Positions 31,866-40,528 of a stretch of 64,000 bases of DNA are shown here, one piece after another. Within the stretch, counting starts at the first letter, position 1, and the number at the start of each line of letters is the position of its first letter. The position numbers and the translations under genes were made by a program. The stretch covers positions 1,488,001 through 1,552,000 of the forward strand of contig NC_012860.1 in assembly GCF_000026945.1 (NCBI RefSeq), written 5' to 3'. The stretch comes from Candida dubliniensis CD36 (lineage: Eukaryota; Ascomycota; Pichiomycetes; Serinales; Debaryomycetaceae). Below the pieces are notes generated by a model that ran no database searches, was not told the DNA's origin, and saw nothing but the letters and a program-made list of their open reading frames with translations.

Positions 31866-33521
31866 CTACTCAGAATCAGCATCATCTTTCTTGATGATAA
31901 GTCTATTTTCATTTGCTCTCTCGATGACATAGGCTGGTAAATTAGCAACCAACTGAGGTGGAACTCTCAACTCTGTGACTGATTCGGGGATAATTACATT
32001 ATCAAGGCTTTGTAAATCCTGATTCCCACTCAAATCCAATGTTTTCAAGTGGTTCCCAAACTTGACATTCCTGATTAACCGAAGTTCATTGTAGGCTAGA
32101 CTAAGGTATCGCAAAGTAGCAGGAAACTCGAACGATTCAATTGTTTTGATTCCGTGGTATGATAATTTCAATGTCTTCAAATTTGGCGGTAAAATCACAT
32201 CCTTTAATGTAGTAATTTGTTTGTCGTTATCATAAAAAAATGGATCCTGCTCAAAATCTAGGACTTCGATAGTAGCAGGGAATGATACATTTTTCAAAGT
32301 CGTGATAAGATTGACCCCTAAATATAGTTCACGCAAGTTGGGAGGGAAAACAACCTTGTTCAAAGTTTTAATGTGGTTTTGATTTAAATACAAAATTTCA
32401 ATAGTGTTTGGCAATTTTAGTGGGTTTATGCTATTAATCCCGTTCCCACTTAATATTAAATGCTTCAAACGTTGGGGTAGTTTTAAACCTCTTGTAGTTG
32501 TCATTGACGACTGCAAGTTCAACACCTCTAGCAGCTCTGGAAATTTGACACCAGCCATAGATTCATTGGGAATATTGGAAATGTCCAATAGCTGTAGTGA
32601 CTCGGGAAACTTGACTCCTCTCAAGCTCTCGATCGGATTAAAGCAGAGGCTGAGTGTCTCTAGGCCGCTCGGAAAATTAACATCTCTTAAAGATTCAATT
32701 CGGTTTTGGGAAGCATCGAGATCCTTTAAAGAAGGTGGGAACTTCACATAGTCTAGGAAATATATTTTGTTTTCAGGAATCTCCAAACTTTTCAAGGTGG
32801 GTGGGAAAACGATATCATCAATTGAGGGCATTGCTCCTTGTCCAGCAGACAACTGTTCAAGCTTTGGCGGCATCTTGAATCCAGCTAAAGTCTCCAAGGC
32901 GTAGCCACCTCCAATATTCAAGATCTTCAAAGAATCCGGTAATTTCACCCCGGGCAAAAATCGAATGCTGCTTTCTCCATAATCTAGAATTTCGAGATTT
33001 TCCCAAAACTGAATGTCCAGCTGGATCTCTTTTCCAAGTTTAACTAAGTCCTCTTTCTCCGTGATATATACGGTGTCCATATCGTACTTGTTGATTACTG
33101 AACAATGGACTACTTTGCTTGCTCCGGCATCACGAAGCACCTCCAAAAAATCTGTGTACTTTTTTACTTCGGATTTGGTGTATTCCTTCCATTTTTTACC
33201 AGGTTCAAAATGAATATGATAAGAAAGATCTCCAATATCATCAATCATTTTTTGATTGTTTTTCAAGAAATTGATAAACTTTTGCAAATTAGCTTTGAAT
33301 TGGTCATTGTACTCAATGCACATGTGTAAATGTTGAAACTTGACTGATGTTATGGTGGTCTCTTTAAGGAATTTGTCAATAGTTTCTATCTCAATTACAG
33401 TTATAAAGTTATTCTCCAATTCTCTAAGCTCTTTTAGGAGCATTATGGTATGATAGTACTTTGGCTTGTCATACAACAACACTAACCTGTTGATTGCTGG
33501 TGTGGTGGATTCAGTTGACAT
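31866..33521 (-). CDS. Leucine-rich-repeat protein with 22-residue FPxxL repeats
   Basis: A 551 aa protein (start MSTESTTPAINR, ATG at 33521; the upstream frame continues only from a TTG). The N-terminal 190 residues are a non-repetitive domain. From about residue 194 to 520 there are some 13-15 tandem leucine-rich repeats of very regular 22-residue period with consensus [FL]P-x2-L-x2-L-x-L-x2-N-x-I-x2-L-x2-V-x, for example FPPSLKDLDASQNRIESL and FPPNLRELYLGVNLITTL. One repeat has an eight-residue insert (PFFYDNDKQ). No signal peptide or membrane segment is evident, so a cytosolic or nuclear interaction scaffold is likely. I do not recognise a named orthologue; a Candida-specific LRR family is possible. 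Confidence 0.85.
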   Translation of the reverse strand: MSTESTTPAINRLVLLYDKPKYYHTIMLLKELRELENNFITVIEIETIDKFLKETTITSVKFQHLHMCIEYNDQFKANLQKFINFLKNNQKMIDDIGDLSYHIHFEPGKKWKEYTKSEVKKYTDFLEVLRDAGASKVVHCSVINKYDMDTVYITEKEDLVKLGKEIQLDIQFWENLEILDYGESSIRFLPGVKLPDSLKILNIGGGYALETLAGFKMPPKLEQLSAGQGAMPSIDDIVFPPTLKSLEIPENKIYFLDYVKFPPSLKDLDASQNRIESLRDVNFPSGLETLSLCFNPIESLRGVKFPESLQLLDISNIPNESMAGVKFPELLEVLNLQSSMTTTRGLKLPQRLKHLILSGNGINSINPLKLPNTIEILYLNQNHIKTLNKVVFPPNLRELYLGVNLITTLKNVSFPATIEVLDFEQDPFFYDNDKQITTLKDVILPPNLKTLKLSYHGIKTIESFEFPATLRYLSLAYNELRLIRNVKFGNHLKTLDLSGNQDLQSLDNVIIPESVTELRVPPQLVANLPAYVIERANENRLIIKKDDADSE

Positions 33522-33750
33522 TATTGCTATTCTTTTCCACAAAAATAGAAAAAAAGAAAGAAAGAAATGCAGCAAAGATAGTTTATTAATTTATATAATC
33601 TCTGGTAGTTTGAGAAAGAGAACTCTTCATCCATGTTGTTGTTTTTCGGTCTTTCCAGACTCGCTTGATCAAACAGAAAAAGTATTATATATTCGTGTCC
33701 CTTACAAAATTAAAACTGTATAATTATGTGTTTATATTTTCATTACGCGT

Positions 33751-35184
33751 CTATATTTTTTCGTGACTCTTGGCAAAACAAAGTGGTAAGACACTTCTAA
33801 AAGGTACTGTTACGCCTGTATAGTCTGCCAAGTCTGAATCTGTATGTCCTTCTTTTTCCATCATTCGATCACGGGAATTTACATAACCTCTTATTACCAA
33901 TAAAGTTGCTGAGCAAACAATAAAGCACACTCCTGTAAAAATTGAGCAGTTCACATATCTGGTCGGGTCTATTCCTACTCCACTGCCTTTTGTGAGCTTA
34001 ACACCTATGACTGGCGAAAATATTCCGGCAGCCCCCATGAAAATCCATATCTGAGAAAACACAACATTCATTTTCAGGATCCCAAACAACCTGGCCACTA
34101 CTGGAGCAATCATTCCGTAAATGGCACCCATTATTGCCCCCATTATAAGAGCAAAAATGATCACCGTAGCAAGGTTTCTAGCAGGAATCCACATTGCTAA
34201 GCAAAAAATGGCAGAAATTAAGTAACCAACCGATGCAACTGTGGCACCTCCATATTTATCTGACAATAATCCCATCAATGGCCTACCTACGCACGAGCCA
34301 ATTTGAATGGTGGCTGAAACATAAGACCCTTCACGTTCGGTGTAGCCCAAACTGGTGGTGAAATTTGCCAATGTGTACAAGACGATAACATACCCAAATA
34401 TACATGTGATGATGAAAAAAGCCAACAACCAGAATGGAGCTGTTTGCATCACACCAAAATCAAAAAGTTTGAATTGGATATTGTGTTTTGAATTCTTCGT
34501 TTTGACGAGTACGATAGCAATCCAGGTTAGTCCAAATGCAATTATACTTTGTGCTCTTAAAGCCCAGCGCACGCTTTTGGTGTCTACAACTTTTTGCATT
34601 GCCAAGTTGAAAACAATACCCCCCAATCCAGAACCAGCAGATCCTATTCCACCGGCTAGCACTCTTTTCTTCTTAAAATATTGTGGTAAAAGGGTGATTG
34701 TTGGAATTGAAATAAAGGCCAAGCCAAAACTCTGCATTAAACCTTGTGTCAAGTACAACTGCCAAAGTTTTGTGGACCAACTAGCCAACATCAAAGAAGT
34801 AAACTGGAGACAATTACCGATAATAATCACTGATCTAAAGCCCAATACTCCCATCAAGACTGTGATTACTGGAGAAAAAAGCATACCAACACCAAAGGCC
34901 ATTCCTCCAATATAACTATAGTCCATTTTGTCTGCTCCTTTAAATGTGTCCTGTGATAAGTAATTGGCAAAATAAATTGCAAACCCTGAATTCATTCCCC
35001 AAGTACAGAAATTGAATAGAACACAAGCAAAACATATGACCCAAGCGTATCCGCCGTCAATGTCAGGGTCATGATCTTCCTTTTCTCTAGCAGATTCCAA
35101 TTGTTCGGGGCTTATATCAGGCTGTTCAATTTCAATTGAATCTGTGTTCTCTTCTGCTGACAAATTTTGTTTTGTTTTTATCAT
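33751..35184 (-). CDS. MCT/Mch-family MFS transporter
   Basis: A 477 aa major-facilitator membrane protein of the monocarboxylate-transporter-like (MCT/SLC16; yeast Mch/Esbp6) family. It has a hydrophilic acidic N terminus, then the family signature DPDIDGGYAWVICFA before helix 1. Twelve hydrophobic segments can be counted, with the helix 4-5 motif FKKKRVLAGGIGSAGSGLGG and the helix 8 motif IGSCVGRPLMGLLSDKYGG. Yeast members are not proton/lactate carriers in general (Mch5 carries riboflavin), so the substrate cannot be assigned. The start is the ATG at 35184. It is divergent from the next tRNA. Confidence 0.92.
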   Translation of the reverse strand: MIKTKQNLSAEENTDSIEIEQPDISPEQLESAREKEDHDPDIDGGYAWVICFACVLFNFCTWGMNSGFAIYFANYLSQDTFKGADKMDYSYIGGMAFGVGMLFSPVITVLMGVLGFRSVIIIGNCLQFTSLMLASWSTKLWQLYLTQGLMQSFGLAFISIPTITLLPQYFKKKRVLAGGIGSAGSGLGGIVFNLAMQKVVDTKSVRWALRAQSIIAFGLTWIAIVLVKTKNSKHNIQFKLFDFGVMQTAPFWLLAFFIITCIFGYVIVLYTLANFTTSLGYTEREGSYVSATIQIGSCVGRPLMGLLSDKYGGATVASVGYLISAIFCLAMWIPARNLATVIIFALIMGAIMGAIYGMIAPVVARLFGILKMNVVFSQIWIFMGAAGIFSPVIGVKLTKGSGVGIDPTRYVNCSIFTGVCFIVCSATLLVIRGYVNSRDRMMEKEGHTDSDLADYTGVTVPFRSVLPLCFAKSHEKI

Positions 35185-35631
35185 CTTGAAGAATGTGTTA
35201 ATTTATTCAACTGCTTTCAACGAATTCTTTTACAGTTTCTTATATTGGTGGATCTTCTTGTTTATATATGCTTTTTCAGCAATCAAAGTCTTAATCAATA
35301 CAAAGAAAAACGGAGATTTGAAAAAAAAGAGAAAATCGAAGTGTACGCAAGACGGAAGAAAAAAAAAAAACGGAGAGAAAACGTAGTAAACCCGAAGCAC
35401 CTCCAATTCGGGCCGATAGACCGAGGAAAAAAAAAATTCATCAAGTTAGAAGGAATCTCGCTGTAACTAAGATGCGTTCTCGCTCATATCGGAGCCACAT
35501 TGTTCCAGACCTCTTTTCACTGCAATAAGGTTTGCCAAATCCGAAATCTCATTCTTTTGCAAAAATAGAATATATATACAACAATTCACAGTTTCACCGT
35601 TTCATAAATTGACAAAAAAAAATGTATCTTC
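35185..35631. other. Transporter promoter region
   Basis: About 450 bases upstream of the MCT-type gene, A-rich, ending at tRNA-Leu. No gene. Confidence 0.65.
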
Positions 35632-35747
35632 TGAAGGGTGCGAGATTCGAACTCGCGCGGTCAACTGACCAACAGATTACTCTGGCAAAGAAGGGTTTGA
35701 ACCTCCACCTTAAGTCTGTCACCTTAGACCAACTCGGTCAACCCTCC
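35632..35747 (-). tRNA. tRNA-Leu (UAA), intron-containing
   Basis: Class II tRNA on the minus strand. Acceptor GGAGGGT/ACCCTTC with discriminator A; D stem ACC/GGT; anticodon stem ACAGA/TCTGT with loop C-T-TAA-G-A, so anticodon UAA. A 31-base intron follows position 37. A long variable arm (TTGGTCAGTTGACC) is typical of Leu/Ser tRNAs, and the T arm is GCGAG-TTCGAAT-CTCGC. T at position 33 distinguishes it from the unusual Candida tRNA-Ser(CAG), which has G33. Confidence 0.93.
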
Positions 35748-36763
35748 AGTATAGAGACGTAGTTCTGCTGAGCTTTTATATGACTTTCCATCTTATGGAG
35801 AGGTCTGTGTTTAATTAGAACCTTATGAGAGACTGGGGTTTATTAAAGCTGAATGTTGCTGGAAGTGCATGTAATCTGATAGTGCTTGGTTAAAATTGAT
35901 TGACAATTAAAGTATTAACCCAATAAGGGAGTTGTGGGTCAATGTCAAATAACTAGAATGGTCTTTGTCATTTGCTGCAAAAGTTTGTTTCATATTTTTT
36001 TCAAAAATTGCATAAAATAGAAAAGTAGATAATTCTTTTTTCCTTTACAGCAACCTAATATTTAGATGATCTCTCAATCATTATTTAAGGGTTAGCTAAC
36101 AGGCACAATTCTTTAAATTTCTGAGTGTAAAGCTTTTGGAGTCCTAAACTTATGGAACAACGAACACTATTATAATTGACAACAAACTTTTTGGTGCCCA
36201 GTAACGTACTAACGAAATATCCTTATGCAGCCTTGGTTTTTTAGCTAGTTACTGATACTTTTTAAGTTTTCGTCGAAGCTTCTGGTGGACGTATTTATTT
36301 CTATTGAAAAATATTGTGTAAAAATCAAATAATTGAAGTGGTACTAAGAAATTTAAATAAACCTCAATATAACTCTGAAAGCTAGAAAATGTGCATTTAT
36401 CACATTTACTACTATTTATACTTTTCTTACATTTCTTCATTAACGGCTTGCCAATTTTAGCCTCTGAAAAGATGCCAAAAATTATTAATAACAGACACTG
36501 ATTTATAACCTAGAAGTGGACACCTCGAATACATATTTAAAAATCAAAGTGGCTGCCTTCAAGCTACTACTTATTGCTTGTAAACTTAGCATTTCAAAGT
36601 ATATATGAAAATTATAGATTGTTGTCACATTCATAAATGGTGTCCCCCAAAATTGGTGTCTACAACGAGATGGTGAAGAAAAAAAAAAAAATGGAATTGA
36701 AATGAAAACTGATTTGAAAAACACTTTTGTTCTGATACCCTTTATCTACAGTAAATCACCCCC
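35748..36763. other. Intergenic region tRNA-Leu to MEF2
   Basis: About 1 kb with no supported gene. A TACTAAC heptamer at about 36209 on the plus strand is followed by an AG 15 bases later, but no matching donor is seen upstream. Confidence 0.6.
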
Positions 36764-39187
36764 ATGTTTTGTCGAAAATATGCTTTTCAAACATGGAAAC
36801 AGTTTTCTAGATTTTATTCGGCTGTCAATAATATTAGAGCTTCAAAGACACGAAATATTGGAATCATAGCACATATTGATGCTGGGAAAACAACCACAAC
36901 CGAACGTATGATATACTATAGTGGGAAAATCAAAAGAATCGGAAATGTGGACGAAGGCGATACAGTAACAGATTATTTACCTTCCGAGAGAGAAAGAGGA
37001 ATAACTATTCAACTGGCAGCAATTACCCTTCCTTGGAACCAACACAAAATTAATATCATCGACACCCCCGGACATGCTGACTTTACTTTTGAGGTCATTA
37101 GATCATTGAGAGTGCTAGACGGGGCAGTGACTATTTTAGACGCTGTTGCCGGAGTAGAGGCTCAGACAGAAAAAGTCTGGAAGCAAGCAAGTTCATTAAA
37201 CTTGCCAAAGATAGTGTATGTTAACAAAATGGACCGCCCTGGTGCCGGTTTCAGCAGAACTGTGCAAGAAGTCATCCAGAAATTGGAAACAAGAGTTGTG
37301 CTCTGTAATTTGCCATATTTTGAAACAAATAAAGAGAGTGACTTGGAATTCAAAGGAGTGATTGATGTGATACACCAAAAATTGTTAAAATGGAATGAAA
37401 TGGATGCCAACGGTAACGAAATATCAGTAGTAGATATTGATAAAACAACACCCGAGTTGTTACAGATTTTGGAAAAATCCCGAGAATCCATGGTAGAGAC
37501 ACTTGGTGAGTATGATGAAAGAATTATCGATTCATTTTTGGAACATGATGAGAATTATTTAAAGATACCACCCATATTGTTGGACCAAGTCATTAGAAAA
37601 GCTACAATTGATAATTACTTAACACCAGTTTTTTGTGGCGCATCCTTTAGAAATATTGGCGTTCAGCCGTTAATGGACGGGATTACAAAATACTTGCCAT
37701 CTCCATTGGAAACAAGTTTACCGGAGATAACCAAGAATGGCAAAGAGGTGCCAAAGAAAGCTGATGATGAAAAGGGCCTTGTGGTTGCAAATGATAACAA
37801 CTTGACTCTTGCATTAGCATTCAAGGTAATGACGCATTCTACTCGTGGACCTATGACATTTGTAAGAGTATACAGTGGCAAACTCAATGCCGCATCAAAC
37901 TTGATAAATACAAGAACTGGCAAAAAGCTACTCATAAGAAAGCTATTGGTTATGCATGGGGACAGTCCGGAAGAAGTGAAGAGTATTAGTGCTGGTAATA
38001 TAGGTGTCATTCCCGGATATGAAACTGATTTTCAAACTGGAGACACTCTTGTGTCTAGTGCAGTGGCAAAGAGAAACTTTACAGCAAAAGACTCGGCTTA
38101 TAGGTTGTTGCCCATTGATATCCCACCTCCGTTGTTCAATGCCGCCATTGAACCACACACTGCCGGAGATGAGGCATACATGAAACAATGTGTTGAGACG
38201 CTCATTCGTGAGGATCCTTCGTTGAAAGTTCATTTGGATGAAGAGATGGGACAAGTAGTATTGAGCGGAATGGGTGAATTGCATTTGGATATTGTAAGGG
38301 AAAGATTGGTTAATGATATGAAGGCAAAAGTAAATTTGAAGGACGTTGTTGTATCATATAAAGAATCATACGTTGGGAAAAAAGAAAAAGAAGCTGTTAT
38401 CACCGATGAAGAAATTGAAGTGGTCGTGACTTTATCACATACCGAGGATGCCAGAGATTACATTGGTCAAGAAGGTGCATTAGTGATAGAAGGAGACAAC
38501 AATGTCATATTGTTGAGCCAAACTGCTTTGTCCGAGCATGTCCAAGCCACTATTGATGAAAGAAGATGGAAGTGTGAGAATAATTTAGAAGAGTTAAAAG
38601 AAGCTATTTTAAATGGTTGCTTGACGGCTCTTCAAATGGGAGGTCCTATTTTGGGCTTCCCACTACATTCGACTTTGGTTACTGTAAAACGCTGGAATGC
38701 ACCGGTAGAGCAAGCTCAAGAACAAGCTTTGAATTTGATGAATGCTTCGCGTCAAGCAGTACAGTCTCTTAAGAATGAAGAAAAAGACTTTTCTATACTT
38801 GAACCTATAATGAGTATAAAAGTATATGTGGATTCCAATGATTTAGGTGAAGTGTCACATGATTTGACCCAAAGATGTAAAGCAATGATTGTGGAAATAC
38901 AGGATCAATCCACTCAAAACTTGGAAACTGCTGCATGGGCCAAGGATGAAGCAACAAAAGTATATGTGCCACCAGACTATACTATAAAGAAGAATGTCAG
39001 CAAGTTTGACGATATTGCCAATAAAAAGATTATTGTTGCTGAAACTCCGTTGAGGGAGATGATCGGCTACTTATCCAAGTTGAGAGCATTGACTCAAGGA
39101 AGAGCAACATTTGATATGACTTTAATTGGAATGAGACGTGCGGTTGGCAATAGGGTAGATTCAATTGTTGAAGAGTATAAATTCTGA
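36764..39187 (+). CDS. MEF2: Mitochondrial ribosome-releasing GTPase Mef2 (EF-G2)
   Basis: An 807 aa mitochondrial EF-G paralogue. The N-terminal ~25 residues (MFCRKYAFQTWKQFSRFYSA) form a basic, aromatic mitochondrial targeting sequence. GTPase motifs: G1 AHIDAGKTTTTE, the switch I region ERGITI, G3 DTPGHADF, G4 NKMDRPGA. Domain II starts near VMTHSTRGPMTFVRVYSG, and the C-terminal EF-G domains IV/V are complete (DLTQRCKAMIVEI, LTQGRATFDMTLIGM). In yeast and human mitochondria Mef2/EF-G2 works with Rrf1 to split ribosomes after termination rather than in translocation. Length and lack of the Mef1-type features favour Mef2 over Mef1. The start at 36764 is the first ATG and supplies the targeting peptide. 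Confidence 0.93.
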   Translation: MFCRKYAFQTWKQFSRFYSAVNNIRASKTRNIGIIAHIDAGKTTTTERMIYYSGKIKRIGNVDEGDTVTDYLPSERERGITIQLAAITLPWNQHKINIIDTPGHADFTFEVIRSLRVLDGAVTILDAVAGVEAQTEKVWKQASSLNLPKIVYVNKMDRPGAGFSRTVQEVIQKLETRVVLCNLPYFETNKESDLEFKGVIDVIHQKLLKWNEMDANGNEISVVDIDKTTPELLQILEKSRESMVETLGEYDERIIDSFLEHDENYLKIPPILLDQVIRKATIDNYLTPVFCGASFRNIGVQPLMDGITKYLPSPLETSLPEITKNGKEVPKKADDEKGLVVANDNNLTLALAFKVMTHSTRGPMTFVRVYSGKLNAASNLINTRTGKKLLIRKLLVMHGDSPEEVKSISAGNIGVIPGYETDFQTGDTLVSSAVAKRNFTAKDSAYRLLPIDIPPPLFNAAIEPHTAGDEAYMKQCVETLIREDPSLKVHLDEEMGQVVLSGMGELHLDIVRERLVNDMKAKVNLKDVVVSYKESYVGKKEKEAVITDEEIEVVVTLSHTEDARDYIGQEGALVIEGDNNVILLSQTALSEHVQATIDERRWKCENNLEELKEAILNGCLTALQMGGPILGFPLHSTLVTVKRWNAPVEQAQEQALNLMNASRQAVQSLKNEEKDFSILEPIMSIKVYVDSNDLGEVSHDLTQRCKAMIVEIQDQSTQNLETAAWAKDEATKVYVPPDYTIKKNVSKFDDIANKKIIVAETPLREMIGYLSKLRALTQGRATFDMTLIGMRRAVGNRVDSIVEEYKF

Positions 39188-39596
39188 TTTAGTTGAATAG
39201 TTTTGTACAAAGTTCGAGCAATAGCCATGTAAATAGATATATAGATGCTTTGCATAAGAAATCAAGATAATGGAGGATGCGGCACATAATGAGAAATATT
39301 TTTACAACCGTTGAGAGTAACGAAATGTATGGCAAACAAAAAAAATGACAGAACTAATTTGGAAAAAAAAAAAAAAAAAAAAAGGAAGAAAAAAACAAAC
39401 CTCAAACTTTTGGTAAATTCAATTCCAGCAAAACAAATAAACAAACAACAAAACAACCTATTTAATACATTGCCAATAATAACCAGTAATGAATTTTTCA
39501 GATAGAGCATCATTATCACTAGATAGGGATAGAGTAACTTGCTTGCTTTTGATTAATACACACTTGATAAAGAAATGTTGTAATATATATAACACC
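39188..39596. other. Intergenic region MEF2 to Gln-rich gene
   Basis: About 400 bases with a poly-A run near 39361-39383. The reading frame of the next gene is open back to an ATG at 39489, but that extension looks like leader sequence. Confidence 0.55.
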
Positions 39597-40412
39597 ATGC
39601 TCAATAATCAACAGTTGATGCAACAAATGACGCCAGAAAACAGAGCGATGTTGTCAAATGTATACAATAATTATATTAGGAGACTCCAATGCAACTTGGC
39701 TACTTTGAACTATTTATATGAAAAATACCATTCGACTCAACATCTGCCTGTGGCAGCCAAGGCTAGTTTCCCTATGATATTGTCTGCTCCTCCGGATATG
39801 CCTGAATTGAATCAATTATATTCAAAGCTTCAAGAGTTATACCCTGAGGCAGTGCAATATTTTAAACTCAAATTTGAAGAGAGTAGGAAGCAGCAGGCGT
39901 TTCCGGTACAACAGCAAAGTCAACCTCAGCCACAACAGCATTCCCTTCATCAACAACTCCCACCACAAGCTCAACAACAAGCACTTCAGCTCCCTTCTAA
40001 TGCTGTGGCTCAACCTGTGCAACAACAAAGTTTTCGCCAGCTATCTACAGGTTCAGAACCAGGTCCTCAAATCATACCTCAAAGAGTTCCACTGCAACCA
40101 CACCAGCAACAACAACAACCACAACAGCAGCTCCAACAACAATTTCAACAACAGTTCCAGCAACAACAGCAACTCCAACAGCAGCAACAGCAGGCTCAGC
40201 AGGCTCAACAGGCTCAGCAATCACAATCTTTTGATGACTTGCTTTTAACAGATGGGTTTAACCCATCCAGTGATAGTCTTGGTGGAGCAGGTCCTAGCGA
40301 TTTTAATCCTAATTACAATAATGGTTCGTTCCAGTTGTCTACACTCTCTCCTCAACAAATATTGCAACAAGCCAATGAGAATACACCTCTATCCCAAGAT
40401 TTCTTATTTTGA
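39597..40412 (+). CDS. Gln-rich Snf11-like protein (SWI/SNF-type subunit candidate)
   Basis: A 271 aa protein from MLNNQQLMQQMTPENRA (ATG at 39597). The N-terminal ~90 residues form a helical domain: YNNYIRRLQCNLATLNYLYEK, then AAKASFPMILSAPPDMPEL and LYSKLQELYPEAVQYFK. The pattern of RLQxNL... followed by a P-x-IL-x-PP patch and a final helix resembles yeast Snf11, a small SWI/SNF chromatin-remodelling subunit; I hold this at moderate-to-low confidence. The middle (about residues 101-215) is Gln/Pro-rich with long Q runs, a common feature of transcription cofactors. The C terminus is Asn/Ser/Asp-rich with FDDLLLTDGF. An in-frame ATG at 39489 would add 36 residues of basic, cysteine-containing leader that I think is untranslated. 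Confidence 0.72.
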   Translation: MLNNQQLMQQMTPENRAMLSNVYNNYIRRLQCNLATLNYLYEKYHSTQHLPVAAKASFPMILSAPPDMPELNQLYSKLQELYPEAVQYFKLKFEESRKQQAFPVQQQSQPQPQQHSLHQQLPPQAQQQALQLPSNAVAQPVQQQSFRQLSTGSEPGPQIIPQRVPLQPHQQQQQPQQQLQQQFQQQFQQQQQLQQQQQQAQQAQQAQQSQSFDDLLLTDGFNPSSDSLGGAGPSDFNPNYNNGSFQLSTLSPQQILQQANENTPLSQDFLF

Positions 40413-40467
40413 TATTAAGCTTCTGTAATATATTGTATTATATAGAAAATTTTACTACCATTATTGA

Positions 40468-40489
40468 ATATATATATATATATATATAG
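40468..40489. repeat. (AT)n microsatellite between convergent genes
   Basis: About eleven AT dinucleotides in the short 3'-to-3' gap between the Gln-rich gene and PUT3. Confidence 0.85.
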
Positions 40490-40528
40490 ACATAAATATA
40501 TATATGTCCCATCGCGTATAATCACTCC

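Noticed and set aside
36205..36235. Intron acceptor upstream of MEF2 (TACTAAC then TATGCAG)
   Set aside because: No GTATGT-type donor upstream on the same strand and MEF2 needs no 5' exon.
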